This document shows positions 43,278-52,628 of a stretch of 64,000 bases of DNA, piece by piece. The DNA is from Spirosoma sordidisoli (lineage in GTDB: Bacteria > Bacteroidota > Bacteroidia > Cytophagales > Spirosomataceae). Where the stretch lies: contig NZ_SBLB01000011.1 of assembly GCF_004138325.1 (NCBI RefSeq), forward strand, positions 62,001 to 126,000, written 5' to 3'. Each line of letters starts with the position of its first letter. The first letter of the stretch is position 1. The notes beneath the pieces were generated by a model. It was given only the letters and a program-made list of their open reading frames with translations. It had not been told where the DNA came from and did not search any database. A program made the position numbers and the translations under genes.

Positions 43278-44095
43278 ATGTAACAGAATATATAGCGTCG
43301 GGTATTTTAGAATCGTACGTCCTGGGAGCGGTAAGCGATCAGGAACGGCGCGAGGTCGAATGCCTATCTTCTATTTATCCTGAAATCCGGCAGGAGCTTG
43401 ACCACCTGTCGACGGCTCTTGAACAGTACGCCCAGGCATACAGTGTTGAACCACCAGCGTCCGTTAAAGAGAATCTACTGAAACAGCTCGATTTCGAGAA
43501 GCCCGTTGCCCCGGCCGTTGTTCGCCCTCTGCCCGTTGACCCCTGGAAGGACGGAAGCCCTACCTTCCGAACAACCTGGCTCGTAGCCGCATCAGTCGGC
43601 ATTTTAGTGTTAGGCTTCGCTTTTTTTTTGGTCTCCCAGCTGCGTACGAACCAGCAGACAGTCGCTTCCTTACGAACAGCTAATGACTCCCTCAAGTCAG
43701 AAGTTCAGCAATTACACACCCAGCAATCGCGGGCAGAGCAGTCGCTGGCGCTGTTGAGCAAACCCGGCATGCGTACCATCGAACTGCGCGGCAACGACAA
43801 AGCACCCAGTGGCCGTATGCTGGTCTTCTGGAACGCCAAAACCCGCGAGGTAGCGGTTGAGGTACGATCACTGCCCCCGCTCCGCCCCGATCAGCAGTAC
43901 CAGCTGTGGTCGCTGGCGGGTGGTCAGCCAATCGACGCGGGTGTCTTCGAAGCGGGCAGTAACAACCTCGCCATCCAGCGCCTGAACCGCACCATCGATC
44001 GGGCCGACGCCTTTGCGGTAACCGTCGAAAAACGCGGTGGCAGCCCCACCCCTACGCTCTCGACCCTCCTGGCGATGTCGCCGGTCGATGCCTGA
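43274..44095 (+). CDS. RskA-type anti-sigma factor
   Basis: A 273-residue membrane protein. The N-terminal cytoplasmic region (IASGILESYVLGAVSDQERR, then helices) binds the sigma factor, one membrane helix follows at about 101-122 (TWLVAASVGILVLGFAFFLV), and the outer domain (about 160-273; MLVFWNAKTREVAVEVRSLP) is the conserved RskA C-terminal domain, ending in PTPTLSTLL. It holds the sigma factor until a signal outside the membrane triggers release, usually by regulated proteolysis. It overlaps the sigma gene by 4 bp. There is no zinc-type HxxxCxxC motif; a single Cys (C30) lies in the cytoplasmic part. Confidence 0.88.
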   Translation: MNVTEYIASGILESYVLGAVSDQERREVECLSSIYPEIRQELDHLSTALEQYAQAYSVEPPASVKENLLKQLDFEKPVAPAVVRPLPVDPWKDGSPTFRTTWLVAASVGILVLGFAFFLVSQLRTNQQTVASLRTANDSLKSEVQQLHTQQSRAEQSLALLSKPGMRTIELRGNDKAPSGRMLVFWNAKTREVAVEVRSLPPLRPDQQYQLWSLAGGQPIDAGVFEAGSNNLAIQRLNRTIDRADAFAVTVEKRGGSPTPTLSTLLAMSPVDA

Positions 44096-44249
44096 ACGTT
44101 CGTCAGATTTCCCTTGTTTTACAGGTAGGCAGCCGGGTTGGCTACGACTCCAGCGCGTACTTTTTTTGCGCACATAACCAGCCGGTTCGTTGCCAAACGG
44201 TGGCCGTTCTCAGCCCGTATATCTACTCCCAATTACTTACAGATAACCC

Positions 44250-44771
44250 ATGAAATACCTGTTAATTCTGTTCATTCCGGTTCTCCTTTGGTCGGTCTAT
44301 AGCGCAGCCAGCCCGTCGGTGGCTCCGGGTGGGGCCCCGGCCTCATTGCAGACTAATAAACCCACCCCTCAGCCCGGCGAGCGAAAAGTGGTGAAGACCA
44401 ACGCCGAATGGAAAAAGATACTCACCCCCGATCAGTACGCCGTACTGCGCGAACATGGTACCGAACGAGCCTTCACCAGCCCACTGAACGACAACCACGA
44501 GCATGGCGTGTTCCGCTGTGCCGGCTGCCGCAATCCCCTGTTTGCGTCCGATACCAAGTTTGACTCCGGAACCGGCTGGCCCAGTTTTTACAAACCGATC
44601 AGCAAAAACGCCGTTACCGAAGAGGCCGACAAAAGCTACGGCATGGTCCGTACCGAAATCCAGTGTTCGGTATGTGGCGGTCACCTCGGCCACGTTTTCA
44701 ACGACGGTCCCAAACCCACCGGTCTTCGTTATTGCATGAACGGTGTGGCGATGATTTTCGAGAAAAAATAG
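44250..44771 (+). CDS. msrB: Peptide-methionine (R)-S-oxide reductase, exported
   Basis: A 173-residue MsrB. The zinc site is C90/C93 (CAGC) and C139/C142 (CSVC); the catalytic cysteine is C162 in LRYCMNG; GTGWPSF (near 107-113) lines the active site. A signal peptide or membrane anchor covers residues about 1-20, so it repairs oxidised methionine residues in envelope proteins. It follows the anti-sigma gene by 154 bp on the same strand and may belong to the same stress response. Confidence 0.93.
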   Translation: MKYLLILFIPVLLWSVYSAASPSVAPGGAPASLQTNKPTPQPGERKVVKTNAEWKKILTPDQYAVLREHGTERAFTSPLNDNHEHGVFRCAGCRNPLFASDTKFDSGTGWPSFYKPISKNAVTEEADKSYGMVRTEIQCSVCGGHLGHVFNDGPKPTGLRYCMNGVAMIFEKK

Positions 44772-44800
44772 ACGTCAGCACGTCTCTACAATCAGGTTAC

Positions 44801-44837
44801 TAAGCCAGTCGGTATGCGTTGTCAGCCGACTGGCTTA
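44801..44837 (+). terminator. Terminator of msrB
   Basis: A perfect 12-bp stem (44801-44812 with 44826-44837; TAAGCCAGTCGG) with a 13-nt loop, followed by TTCATT. It begins 29 bp after the msrB stop codon. Confidence 0.65.
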
Positions 44838-44916
44838 TTCATTAAAAAACGAGTCATAACCAGCCCGATTGCGTAAACGGACCTGTTTTGGTATATCAGA
44901 TCGGGCAAAAATCCGT

Positions 44917-44924
44917 TATATTTG
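44917..44924 (+). promoter_or_regulatory. Minus-7 box upstream of the penicillin-binding protein gene
   Basis: TATATTTG (TAnnTTTG consensus). A TTTG at 44887-44890 is 26 nt upstream, a little far for a minus-33 element. The leader would be about 130 nt. Confidence 0.45.
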
Positions 44925-45063
44925 ACGCCCACTGAATCAACGCCGGAGTGCGTTTTTAGCGATTCAGGGGCCGACCCCAAAGCCGACGAGTCCGGGCAGT
45001 AATGTCTTCCCAAGGCGAGCCTTTCCTGTTCCGGACCTAACCGAGCATTACTGAATAAAACGC

Positions 45064-47649
45064 ATGAGTGAAGACAGGGAGCGATTCCGCGCTATCCGAC
45101 ACGCTTTTGGCGCATTCCGGCGACGAATTCGACACCGTCGGGCGCAGTTTGGCAGTGTGAGACGAGGAGTTAGTCAAACTATTTATAAGCAAACAACCCG
45201 CCTGGCGGGCGAAGAACGGGTTAATTCATGGACCCAGACCTACCGGGATTACCGCGAGCGGCTCCGCTCCTTTGTTCATCAGTACATTGATCCCGACGCC
45301 TGGTATTATCCGTACCTAAAAAACGGCATTCGCTGGACCCTGATCAGCGCCCTGATGCTGGGGGTTTACGTGTTCATCATCAACTACAATTTTCTGTACC
45401 TGACCGGCGAGATGCCGAGCGTGATTGAACTCGCCAACCCGAAGCTGAACCAGGCTTCCGAAATTTATTCGCAGGATGGCGTGATGATCGGTAAATTCTA
45501 TGCCGAAAACCGAACCCCCATCAAGTATCAGAACATCCCGAAACCACTCATCAACGCCCTGATTGCTACTGAAGATGCCCGGTTCTACGATCATGGCGGC
45601 ATCGATCCGCGGGCTATTGGCCGGGCTTTGATCAGCCTCGGACGCGACGGGGGCGGCTCTACCATTACCCAGCAGCTGGCCAAAAACCTGTTCAAGACCC
45701 GGCGCAAATCGAATTCGGGGCTGCTGACCCGAATTCCCTTTCTCCGTAAGGTAGTGTACAAATCGAAGGAATGGCTGATGGCGCTCAAACTGGAGCGAAA
45801 CTTCTCCAAAGAAGAGATCATCACCTACTATTTCAATACGGTCGACTTTGGCAGCAATGCGTTCGGATTGAAGACCGCAGCCCGAACGTTTTTTAATAAA
45901 GCCCCCGACAGCCTCAACATTCAGGAAGGCGCCGTACTGGTCGGCTTACAGAAAGCAACGACCAATTATAACCCGCTCCGGAATCCGAAACGGTCGAAAG
46001 AACGGCGGAATGTCGTGCTGGGCCAGATGGCCAAATACAAATTTTTGACCCGGCAACAGGCCGACTCGATCAGCGCACTCCCCCTCGTAACCGACTACAC
46101 GCCCGAAAATCCTTACTCGGGCCCGGCCAGTTACCTGAAGAACGCCGTACTCGATTACGTAAAGAAGTGGGCCGAAGAAAACGATAACGGGTACGACCTG
46201 TATACGGACGGCCTGCGCATTGTTACGACCATCGACTCGCGCATGCAGACCTATGCTGAAGAAGCCACCAGCGAAAAGATGAAAGCGCTGCAACGGACCT
46301 TCGATAACCACTGGCGCGGCCGAAATCCCTGGACCGACGAAGATGGCAACGAACTACCGGGATTTATCGATTCGGTAGCCCGCCGTACCGAGCGCTACAA
46401 AGTGCTGGCCAAACGGTTTCCGCTCGACCCCGATTCGGTCACCTATTACATGAAGGTCAAGAAGTACAAGATGCGGGTGTTCAGCTGGAACAGCAAACGC
46501 GGGTACGACTCGACCGAAATGACGCCCTACGATTCTATCTCGTATTACAAGCGGTTTCTGCAATCGGGCATGGTAGCTATGGACCCGCATACGGGCTACA
46601 TTCGGGCCTGGGTCGGTGGCCTGAACTACGATTATTTCAAGTACGACCACGTCAAGCAGGGCAAGCGGCAACCGGGATCTACCTTTAAACCGTTTGTCTA
46701 CACGACCGCTATCGACGATACGCTGATTAACCTCGGCCCCTGCGACCGTATTCAGGATCGGCCATTCCGGAAGGCTTACCGCGAAAACGGCGAAGAAAAG
46801 GTCTGGGAACCCCGCAACTCGACGGGCTATTACACTTATTCGGAAATGACCCTGCGCCGGGCTATGGCCCGTTCGGTGAACTCCATCACCGCTAAACTTA
46901 CCGACGACGTGGGGCCTGAGCGGGTCGTCGAGTACGCCCACCGGATGGGAATCAAGAGTAAGCTGGCGGCCGTTCCGTCCGTTGGGCTGGGATCGTCGGA
47001 TGTGTCGCTGTACGAGCTGGTAGGTGCTTACTGTACGTTTATCAACGACGGAGAAGCCATCGAACCCATGATTGTGCAGCGCATCGAAGACCGCGACGGG
47101 GTCGTGATCGAAACGTTCCAGACCCAGCGTCGGCGGGCCATCAGTCCTGAAACGGCGTTCCTGATGCGGTATATGCTACAGGGTGGCCTCCAGGAACCCG
47201 GCGGCACCTCCCAGAACCTGTGGTCGTTTAACCTGTTCAAGAATCGGCACGAAATGGGCGGCAAAACCGGAACCACATCCAATAACTCCGACGGCTGGTT
47301 TGTTGGCGTATCGGATAAACTGGTCGTTGGCGCCTGGGTCGGTGGTGATGACCGAAGTATTCACTTCCGCTCAACCGATCTCGGCGAGGGGGCCAAAACA
47401 GCGCTGCCGCTGGTTGGCCGATTCCTGGAAAAGGTATATGCCGATAACAAGTTCCGGAACCTGCAGGGGCCATTTGCCAAACCAGCCGTTCCGATCACCA
47501 AAGATTATCAGAACTGCTACTCGTACGAAGACGAAAGCGCTGCCGAATCGGACTCGACCGATGTATCGGGTGAATCGGACTCGACCTTCGTTCCGACTAC
47601 CCCCGCCCCTGACGCCACTACCCCCCCCGATACAAGCGGGACCCCCTAA
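45064..47649 (+). CDS. Class A penicillin-binding protein (PBP1A type)
   Basis: An 861-residue bifunctional peptidoglycan synthase. The cytoplasmic N-terminus is unusually long and basic (about 1-90), followed by one membrane helix (about 91-110). The GT51 glycosyltransferase domain has its catalytic glutamate E170 in LIATEDARFYDHGG and GGSTITQQLAKNLFK nearby. The transpeptidase domain carries SxxK in RQPGSTFKPF, SxN in RSVNSI and KTGTT near the C-terminus, followed by a Thr/Pro-rich tail (about 830-861). It polymerises and cross-links glycan strands in the periplasm. It is a single gene. Confidence 0.95.
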   Translation: MSEDRERFRAIRHAFGAFRRRIRHRRAQFGSVRRGVSQTIYKQTTRLAGEERVNSWTQTYRDYRERLRSFVHQYIDPDAWYYPYLKNGIRWTLISALMLGVYVFIINYNFLYLTGEMPSVIELANPKLNQASEIYSQDGVMIGKFYAENRTPIKYQNIPKPLINALIATEDARFYDHGGIDPRAIGRALISLGRDGGGSTITQQLAKNLFKTRRKSNSGLLTRIPFLRKVVYKSKEWLMALKLERNFSKEEIITYYFNTVDFGSNAFGLKTAARTFFNKAPDSLNIQEGAVLVGLQKATTNYNPLRNPKRSKERRNVVLGQMAKYKFLTRQQADSISALPLVTDYTPENPYSGPASYLKNAVLDYVKKWAEENDNGYDLYTDGLRIVTTIDSRMQTYAEEATSEKMKALQRTFDNHWRGRNPWTDEDGNELPGFIDSVARRTERYKVLAKRFPLDPDSVTYYMKVKKYKMRVFSWNSKRGYDSTEMTPYDSISYYKRFLQSGMVAMDPHTGYIRAWVGGLNYDYFKYDHVKQGKRQPGSTFKPFVYTTAIDDTLINLGPCDRIQDRPFRKAYRENGEEKVWEPRNSTGYYTYSEMTLRRAMARSVNSITAKLTDDVGPERVVEYAHRMGIKSKLAAVPSVGLGSSDVSLYELVGAYCTFINDGEAIEPMIVQRIEDRDGVVIETFQTQRRRAISPETAFLMRYMLQGGLQEPGGTSQNLWSFNLFKNRHEMGGKTGTTSNNSDGWFVGVSDKLVVGAWVGGDDRSIHFRSTDLGEGAKTALPLVGRFLEKVYADNKFRNLQGPFAKPAVPITKDYQNCYSYEDESAAESDSTDVSGESDSTFVPTTPAPDATTPPDTSGTP

Positions 47650-47674
47650 CTGACCATCTGGTCAATTTATACTG

Positions 47675-47716
47675 CCGACCGCCGAACCGCATCCCCCATG
47701 CGACATCGGCGGTCGG
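47675..47716 (+). terminator. Hairpin after the penicillin-binding protein gene
   Basis: A perfect 11-bp GC-rich stem (47675-47685 with 47706-47716; CCGACCGCCGA) with a 20-nt loop, followed by TTGCGTTTGC. Probable terminator. Confidence 0.5.
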
Positions 47717-47860
47717 TTGCGTTTGCGGCCATTCTACCTTTCTATATCAGCATAGTCTATATGACAACTAGCTGTTAATCAGACCCCTGCTTTCTCCCTG
47801 CTTTTTTTTCGATATACGCAAAGTTGGTATCTTGGGCATGAAACCCCTGTATCCTGCACC

Positions 47861-50758
47861 ATGAGCCCTTTCTACTATCTGCTAACAGCCCTGTGGCTAT
47901 TACCTCTTTCTGCTTTTTGCCAGTCGGATCCTCAACTGGTTCTGAATACCAACGGGCATCAGGGGCTCATTCGGGATATTGCGGTTACCAACGATGGTCG
48001 GTTTATTATTTCGGCTGGCGATGATAAGGTTATCCGGATCTGGAACGCGCAAACCGGCCTATTGACCGAAGAAATCAGGGGGCAGCAGAGCGAAGGCAGT
48101 TTAGGGAAGATTTTTGCGATGGCCCTGTCGCCCGACAACCGCTGGCTGGCCGTAGGAGGCTGGCTTAAAAACGGCGATTCTGTCGATGATAACTTTCTGC
48201 GGCTCTACGATTTTCAGAAACGCGAGTTAAAAGCCCTGCTCAAAGGACATACGGATGTGGTTCACTGCCTGAAATTCTCTAATGACTCCCGGCACCTGGT
48301 TTCGGGCTCCAGCGATAATACAGCCATGGTCTGGGACATGACCCAGACTAACGGCAGCAAAGGTACCACGCCTGCACAAGTTTTACGGGGACATACCCGA
48401 CCAGTCTACGACGTGGCCATGCAAGGAAATTTGGTAGTCAGCGCATCGTACGATAAAACCATCAAATTCTGGACTTTAGCCGACGGCAGGGCTTATGCCA
48501 GCAGTGACGTCCACGACGCCCAGTGTGATGTAGTAGCCATCTCTCCTGACGGCCAGACCATTGTTTCGGGTGGTGATGATAACCGGCTTGCTATTCATAA
48601 TCGAGCCGGGCAGGTAATACAGACCATCGATAACAGAAACTCCCCCAGCGTCATTCGTTTTTCGCCCGATGGGCAACGCTTCTTATGCGGCCGGTACAGC
48701 AACTACAACCTCGACCCTGTATGTAAACTGTATAAGCTAAGCAATAAGCGCTGGGAGCTGGAAACAAGTTTTAAAGGGTTTGACAATACAGTTACTGCCG
48801 TAGCTTTTCTTGATAATAACACCGTTGTCATAGGCGGGGGCAGCAACCAGGAGATCAACATCGGTAAAACAAGCGGGACAGTGGTTCGCAGACTTCTCGC
48901 CATGGGCAAAACGGTATTTGCCACGGGCATTAGCCAGAAGATCCTGGCCTTCACCACCACGTTCACTCAGAATAAAGGACGGTCAACATTAACCACACAG
49001 TTCGATCTCATTAACCGGCAGCTAAGCCCGCTGCCCCCTGGTACAGAAGTAGCCGGGCCAATTCTGAATCAAGGTGACTATTCGCTGACCCACCAAGCGG
49101 GGGGGCTTTATGGATTCGACGATGCCGTACTGCAGCTCCGTCAGGCTAACAAAACCAGTGCGAGCATCACTCGTGGCAGTACAGATGGATACCGACACAA
49201 CTGCTATGGATTTGGCCCGAATCAAACCATCGTGTCGGGGGGTAGCAATGGCCGGTTGTATATGTATGACTTCTCCGGAAAGGTGCTGAGCGAGTTTATG
49301 GGGCATACATCCGATCTACGCGGTATCAGTGTTTCGGCCGATGGCCAGTGGCTGGTGTCGGGGGGCGAAGATCAGGTGATCAAACTATGGCCACTGGCTG
49401 AGGTGGGTAAAAAAACAGTCATTGAGCCACTGCTGTCGCTCTTTGTCGGCACCGACAACGAATGGGTCTTATGGCATCCGTCGGGGTATTACGATGCCTC
49501 GCCCGACGGCGAAAAATACATGGGCTGGCATATCAACCGGGGCTATGATCAGATTGCCAGTTATTACCCGGCTACCAGCTTTCGCAAAAAATTTTACCAG
49601 CCTCAATTTATCACCCGGTTGGTTGAAACGGGGAGTCTGGCGGCCGCCCAGCAAACGCTCACGACGGGGCGGCTGGAAAATATACGGCTGCTGCATCCGC
49701 CGGAGGTCAGCTGGCAAATACCGGCCAGTCGGTTTGTTACCACCGACGCAGCCACCTACCGGCTAACCGCCCTGATCGAATCAGCCTCGCCGGTGCAGCT
49801 GGTCAAGGTACTGGTAAACGGGCGATCGGGCTACGAACGGCGGGGCGCCAGCGTAGCGGCCGGATCGACATCGTTCAGCGAACTGGTTTCGCTCACAACG
49901 GGCGATAACGAACTCGAAATTCTGGTACGCAATGCCGACGGCGAGGTATCGTCGGAGAAACGGACGGTCACCTACCAGCCCGCCCGAACCGAAGAGTTGT
50001 TTAAACCAACGCTCTATGTACTGACAATCGGCGTTTCTTCGTATCAGGAAACCCAGCTGAATCTGCGCTTCGCCCACCGCGATGCCGAAGCGCTGGCAAC
50101 AGCCTTTTCCAAGCAGTCGGGCGGGTTATTCAGGCAGGTCATTTCTACCGCCATAACGAACGAGAAAGCCACCGGCCGGGGCATCAAGAAAGCGCTGACA
50201 GAACTGAAGCGAGCCGCTACGCAACGCGATCTGGTCATCGTCAGTCTGGCCGGACACGGGGTCAACACGGCCAATAACACCTTCTATTTTCTCCCCTACG
50301 ACGTAGAGACGTCAGATATAGAAGCCACGGCCCTGAAATACTCGGACCTGACCGATGTACTGGGTAGCCTGCCCTGTAAAGTGCTGGCTTTTGTGGATGC
50401 CTGCCACGCCGGCAACCTGGTTAAAGCCGGCGTACAGCGTCGGGATCTCGAACCTAACCTGGGGGAGTTTGTGCGCGAACTCATCTCCGACGATGTAGGG
50501 GTTGTTGTGATGAGTGCCTCAACGGGTAAAGAAACCTCGCAGGAGTCGGCAGACTGGCAGCAGGGGGCGTTCACCAAAGCCGTACTGGAAGGTTTATCGG
50601 GCCGGGCCGAGATAACCAAAGACGGTGTCATCAGCTTGAGCGAACTGGACCGTTACGTGACGGAGCGGGTGAAGCAACTCACCAACGGTCTGCAACATCC
50701 AGTAACCTATAACGAAGGCCGAATTCCGAACAGCCTGCCGCTATGCGTTATCAAATAA
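47861..50758 (+). CDS. Exported WD40-repeat protein with C-terminal caspase-like domain
   Basis: A 965-residue protein with a signal peptide (about 1-21, ending AFCQS). WD40 repeats fill about residues 25-540, for example GHTDVVHCLKFSNDSRHLVS and GHTSDLRGISVSADGQWLVS; four or more repeats are clear in each half and they probably make one or two propellers. A beta-rich linker (about 600-715) leads to a caspase-like p20 domain: TLYVLTIGVSSYQ opens it, the catalytic histidine is H799 (SLAGHGV) and the cysteine C848 (VDACHAGN). It would be an arginine/lysine- or other residue-specific peptidase outside the cytoplasm. The role is unknown. It stands at the left end of the protease-rich region. Confidence 0.88.
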   Translation: MSPFYYLLTALWLLPLSAFCQSDPQLVLNTNGHQGLIRDIAVTNDGRFIISAGDDKVIRIWNAQTGLLTEEIRGQQSEGSLGKIFAMALSPDNRWLAVGGWLKNGDSVDDNFLRLYDFQKRELKALLKGHTDVVHCLKFSNDSRHLVSGSSDNTAMVWDMTQTNGSKGTTPAQVLRGHTRPVYDVAMQGNLVVSASYDKTIKFWTLADGRAYASSDVHDAQCDVVAISPDGQTIVSGGDDNRLAIHNRAGQVIQTIDNRNSPSVIRFSPDGQRFLCGRYSNYNLDPVCKLYKLSNKRWELETSFKGFDNTVTAVAFLDNNTVVIGGGSNQEINIGKTSGTVVRRLLAMGKTVFATGISQKILAFTTTFTQNKGRSTLTTQFDLINRQLSPLPPGTEVAGPILNQGDYSLTHQAGGLYGFDDAVLQLRQANKTSASITRGSTDGYRHNCYGFGPNQTIVSGGSNGRLYMYDFSGKVLSEFMGHTSDLRGISVSADGQWLVSGGEDQVIKLWPLAEVGKKTVIEPLLSLFVGTDNEWVLWHPSGYYDASPDGEKYMGWHINRGYDQIASYYPATSFRKKFYQPQFITRLVETGSLAAAQQTLTTGRLENIRLLHPPEVSWQIPASRFVTTDAATYRLTALIESASPVQLVKVLVNGRSGYERRGASVAAGSTSFSELVSLTTGDNELEILVRNADGEVSSEKRTVTYQPARTEELFKPTLYVLTIGVSSYQETQLNLRFAHRDAEALATAFSKQSGGLFRQVISTAITNEKATGRGIKKALTELKRAATQRDLVIVSLAGHGVNTANNTFYFLPYDVETSDIEATALKYSDLTDVLGSLPCKVLAFVDACHAGNLVKAGVQRRDLEPNLGEFVRELISDDVGVVVMSASTGKETSQESADWQQGAFTKAVLEGLSGRAEITKDGVISLSELDRYVTERVKQLTNGLQHPVTYNEGRIPNSLPLCVIK

Positions 50759-50837
50759 ATTTAACCAGGCGGGCCAATCCCCTACTCATTTCGCCAGCCC
50801 AATCGGTCCGCGTACTGCGCGCCAGTCCCCAGGGCAC

Positions 50838-50873
50838 AAAAAAGCCCGACTCCTTACTTAGTCGGAGTCGGGC
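50838..50873 (-). terminator. Terminator-like hairpin pointing left
   Basis: A perfect 10-bp stem (50844-50853 with 50864-50873; GCCCGACTCC/GGAGTCGGGC) is followed on the minus strand by six T (50838-50843). No minus-strand gene ends here; the hairpin is in the 298-bp gap between the plus-strand WD40-caspase and M48 genes. It may end an unannotated minus-strand transcript, or serve the plus strand as a factor-dependent stop. Confidence 0.55.
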
Positions 50874-50989
50874 GAACGTTGAACGGGTGTGAATAAAATC
50901 GGAAAGCCTCAGATTATCACAAACAGGATCAGGACGATGTGCTTACGACATAGGCTCAATGGCGTAGAGCAGAACCGTTGTGTTTGTGT

Positions 50990-50997
50990 TACATTTG
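50990..50997 (+). promoter_or_regulatory. Minus-7 box upstream of the M48-type peptidase gene
   Basis: TACATTTG (TAnnTTTG). Transcription would start near 51004, about 50 nt before the chosen ATG; the frame is open further upstream, so this box supports the later start. Confidence 0.5.
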
Positions 50998-51056
50998 ATT
51001 ATTCCCGGAGAACAGAAAAAGTAACAGGCCCCCATGAAAAAATGGCCACTTTTTGC

Positions 51057-52628
51057 ATGAAGCCTCTCAACCTACAAGCTAACCTTCTCATTGTCACCGT
51101 TTTTTTCTTTCTGAATTTTTTCACAAAACTGCCCGAGCCATCAAGCCAGGCCCAACGGGTCTATGCCAATTTGCTGCGGGCCATGGGCAACCCGCCCCAT
51201 CCGCCAGTACTCCGCCGGCTGCCGCGGGGATCGGCGCAGCAGGGTGGCTCGCTGGTTTACCGGCCGGGAACGCCGGCCCACATCGACCTCAGCGACGATG
51301 TGCTGGATCTGTGCCGTACGTTCGGGCCTGATGCCGATGCGGCCCTGGCCTGTCTGCTGGGACACGAGCTGGCCCATTTCCAGTACCGGCATGGCCAAAA
51401 GCAAGGCTTCTTCTCACCCGTTGTCATGCCCAACGGAGCCGCCTATTCGTCAGAAAATCTGGAAGCGCTGGCCGACCGATCGGGCGTCTTTCTGGCCTAT
51501 CTGGCCGGGTACGATGCATTTACGATTGCGCCCGCCGTATACAGAAAACTATACGATACCTTTCGGCTCCCTAACCAGATAGCGGGCTACCCCAGCCGCA
51601 GCCAGCGGTTGCAGATGGTAAGCGACACCACGGCTCGCGTACGCGAACTGGCCCATTATTTCGAACTGGGTGAAATTCATTACCTCCTGCTCGACTACGC
51701 AGCGGCCGGCCAGGCTTTTTCTACGCTGGTAGCCCGCTACCCTACGGCTACGATTCTGAATAACCTGGGAGCCATCAAGCTCAACCAGGCGCTGGCTCAG
51801 ATGGCGCCCGCGCGGGATGATCCGCGCTTGCGGTTTGCTTTTCCGGTCGAGTTTGATGCCGATAACCGACTGCTGGCCAATCCGCGCCGGGGTGAGCCGG
51901 TACCATACCGCCCGCTGCTGGCCGACGCCCGGCATCTGTTCAGTACCGCCCTGGCCCGGCAGCCTGGTTACCAGGCCGCCACCCTCAATCTGGCACTCAC
52001 GTTTTATCTGCTGAACGAAACCGAAAAAGCGTACCAAACCCTGATGGCGAGTCGCACCGCCAGTCGGCCCCTGTCGGCTAATGGATTGCTGCTGCTGGCC
52101 GTCATTGAGGCCGACCGCAGCAAACCCGCCGAGGCTCAGCGGCTGTTTCGCCAGGCAGCAGCGCAGGGCGCTTTTCGGGCAACCGACAACATGCGGCTCT
52201 ACGAAGAATCACAAAAACCCGGCTGGCAACGCTACTGGAACCGGCTCGTGGCCAACCGCCAGTCGACCCAAACCGCCAGCAGGCCCTCGCCGGTCGATCG
52301 GCTCCGCCCGGCTCCCCGGTTACCGCTACAGCCGCTCCCCTCTGGCGGACGGTATGCCCGCACCGATTCACTGACGCTGTACGAACTGTCTATTGAAGAA
52401 AACAACAAACCACGGTGGTACCGCGTGGTTAAAAGCAATCGGTTGGGGCTGGCCGACTTACCGATTGGCAGCCCTCGTTCGCGCCTGTCGGCCTACGGAC
52501 CGCCCTCGGCCGACGTAGCTGGCGCGCGGGGAAGCCGATTCTACGGATACCGCCGGGGTAACAGTCGCCTGTTTCTGGAATTCAGGAGCGAGCAGCTGGT
52601 GAGCTGGCTGGCCGTAACCCCTATTTGA
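51057..52628 (+). CDS. M48-type metallopeptidase with TPR-like repeats
   Basis: A 523-residue protein (start at 51057; ATG 51042 is a second option). Residues about 7-24 (NLLIVTVFFFLNFFTKL) form a signal peptide or anchor. The zinc motif HELAH is in LLGHELAHFQYRHG (near 103-115), with the third ligand probably the Glu of NLEALADRSG (near 135-145), the M48 type arrangement. TPR-like helices follow (HYFELGEIHYLLLDYAAAGQ; YPTATILNNLGAIKLNQ; YQAATLNLALTFYLLN). The C-terminal 110 residues are beta-rich. It resembles the BepA/YfgC plan of periplasmic M48-TPR chaperone-proteases, though longer. The gene ends tail to tail with the anti-sigma-like gene, overlapping by 8 bp. Confidence 0.8.
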   Translation: MKPLNLQANLLIVTVFFFLNFFTKLPEPSSQAQRVYANLLRAMGNPPHPPVLRRLPRGSAQQGGSLVYRPGTPAHIDLSDDVLDLCRTFGPDADAALACLLGHELAHFQYRHGQKQGFFSPVVMPNGAAYSSENLEALADRSGVFLAYLAGYDAFTIAPAVYRKLYDTFRLPNQIAGYPSRSQRLQMVSDTTARVRELAHYFELGEIHYLLLDYAAAGQAFSTLVARYPTATILNNLGAIKLNQALAQMAPARDDPRLRFAFPVEFDADNRLLANPRRGEPVPYRPLLADARHLFSTALARQPGYQAATLNLALTFYLLNETEKAYQTLMASRTASRPLSANGLLLLAVIEADRSKPAEAQRLFRQAAAQGAFRATDNMRLYEESQKPGWQRYWNRLVANRQSTQTASRPSPVDRLRPAPRLPLQPLPSGGRYARTDSLTLYELSIEENNKPRWYRVVKSNRLGLADLPIGSPRSRLSAYGPPSADVAGARGSRFYGYRRGNSRLFLEFRSEQLVSWLAVTPI

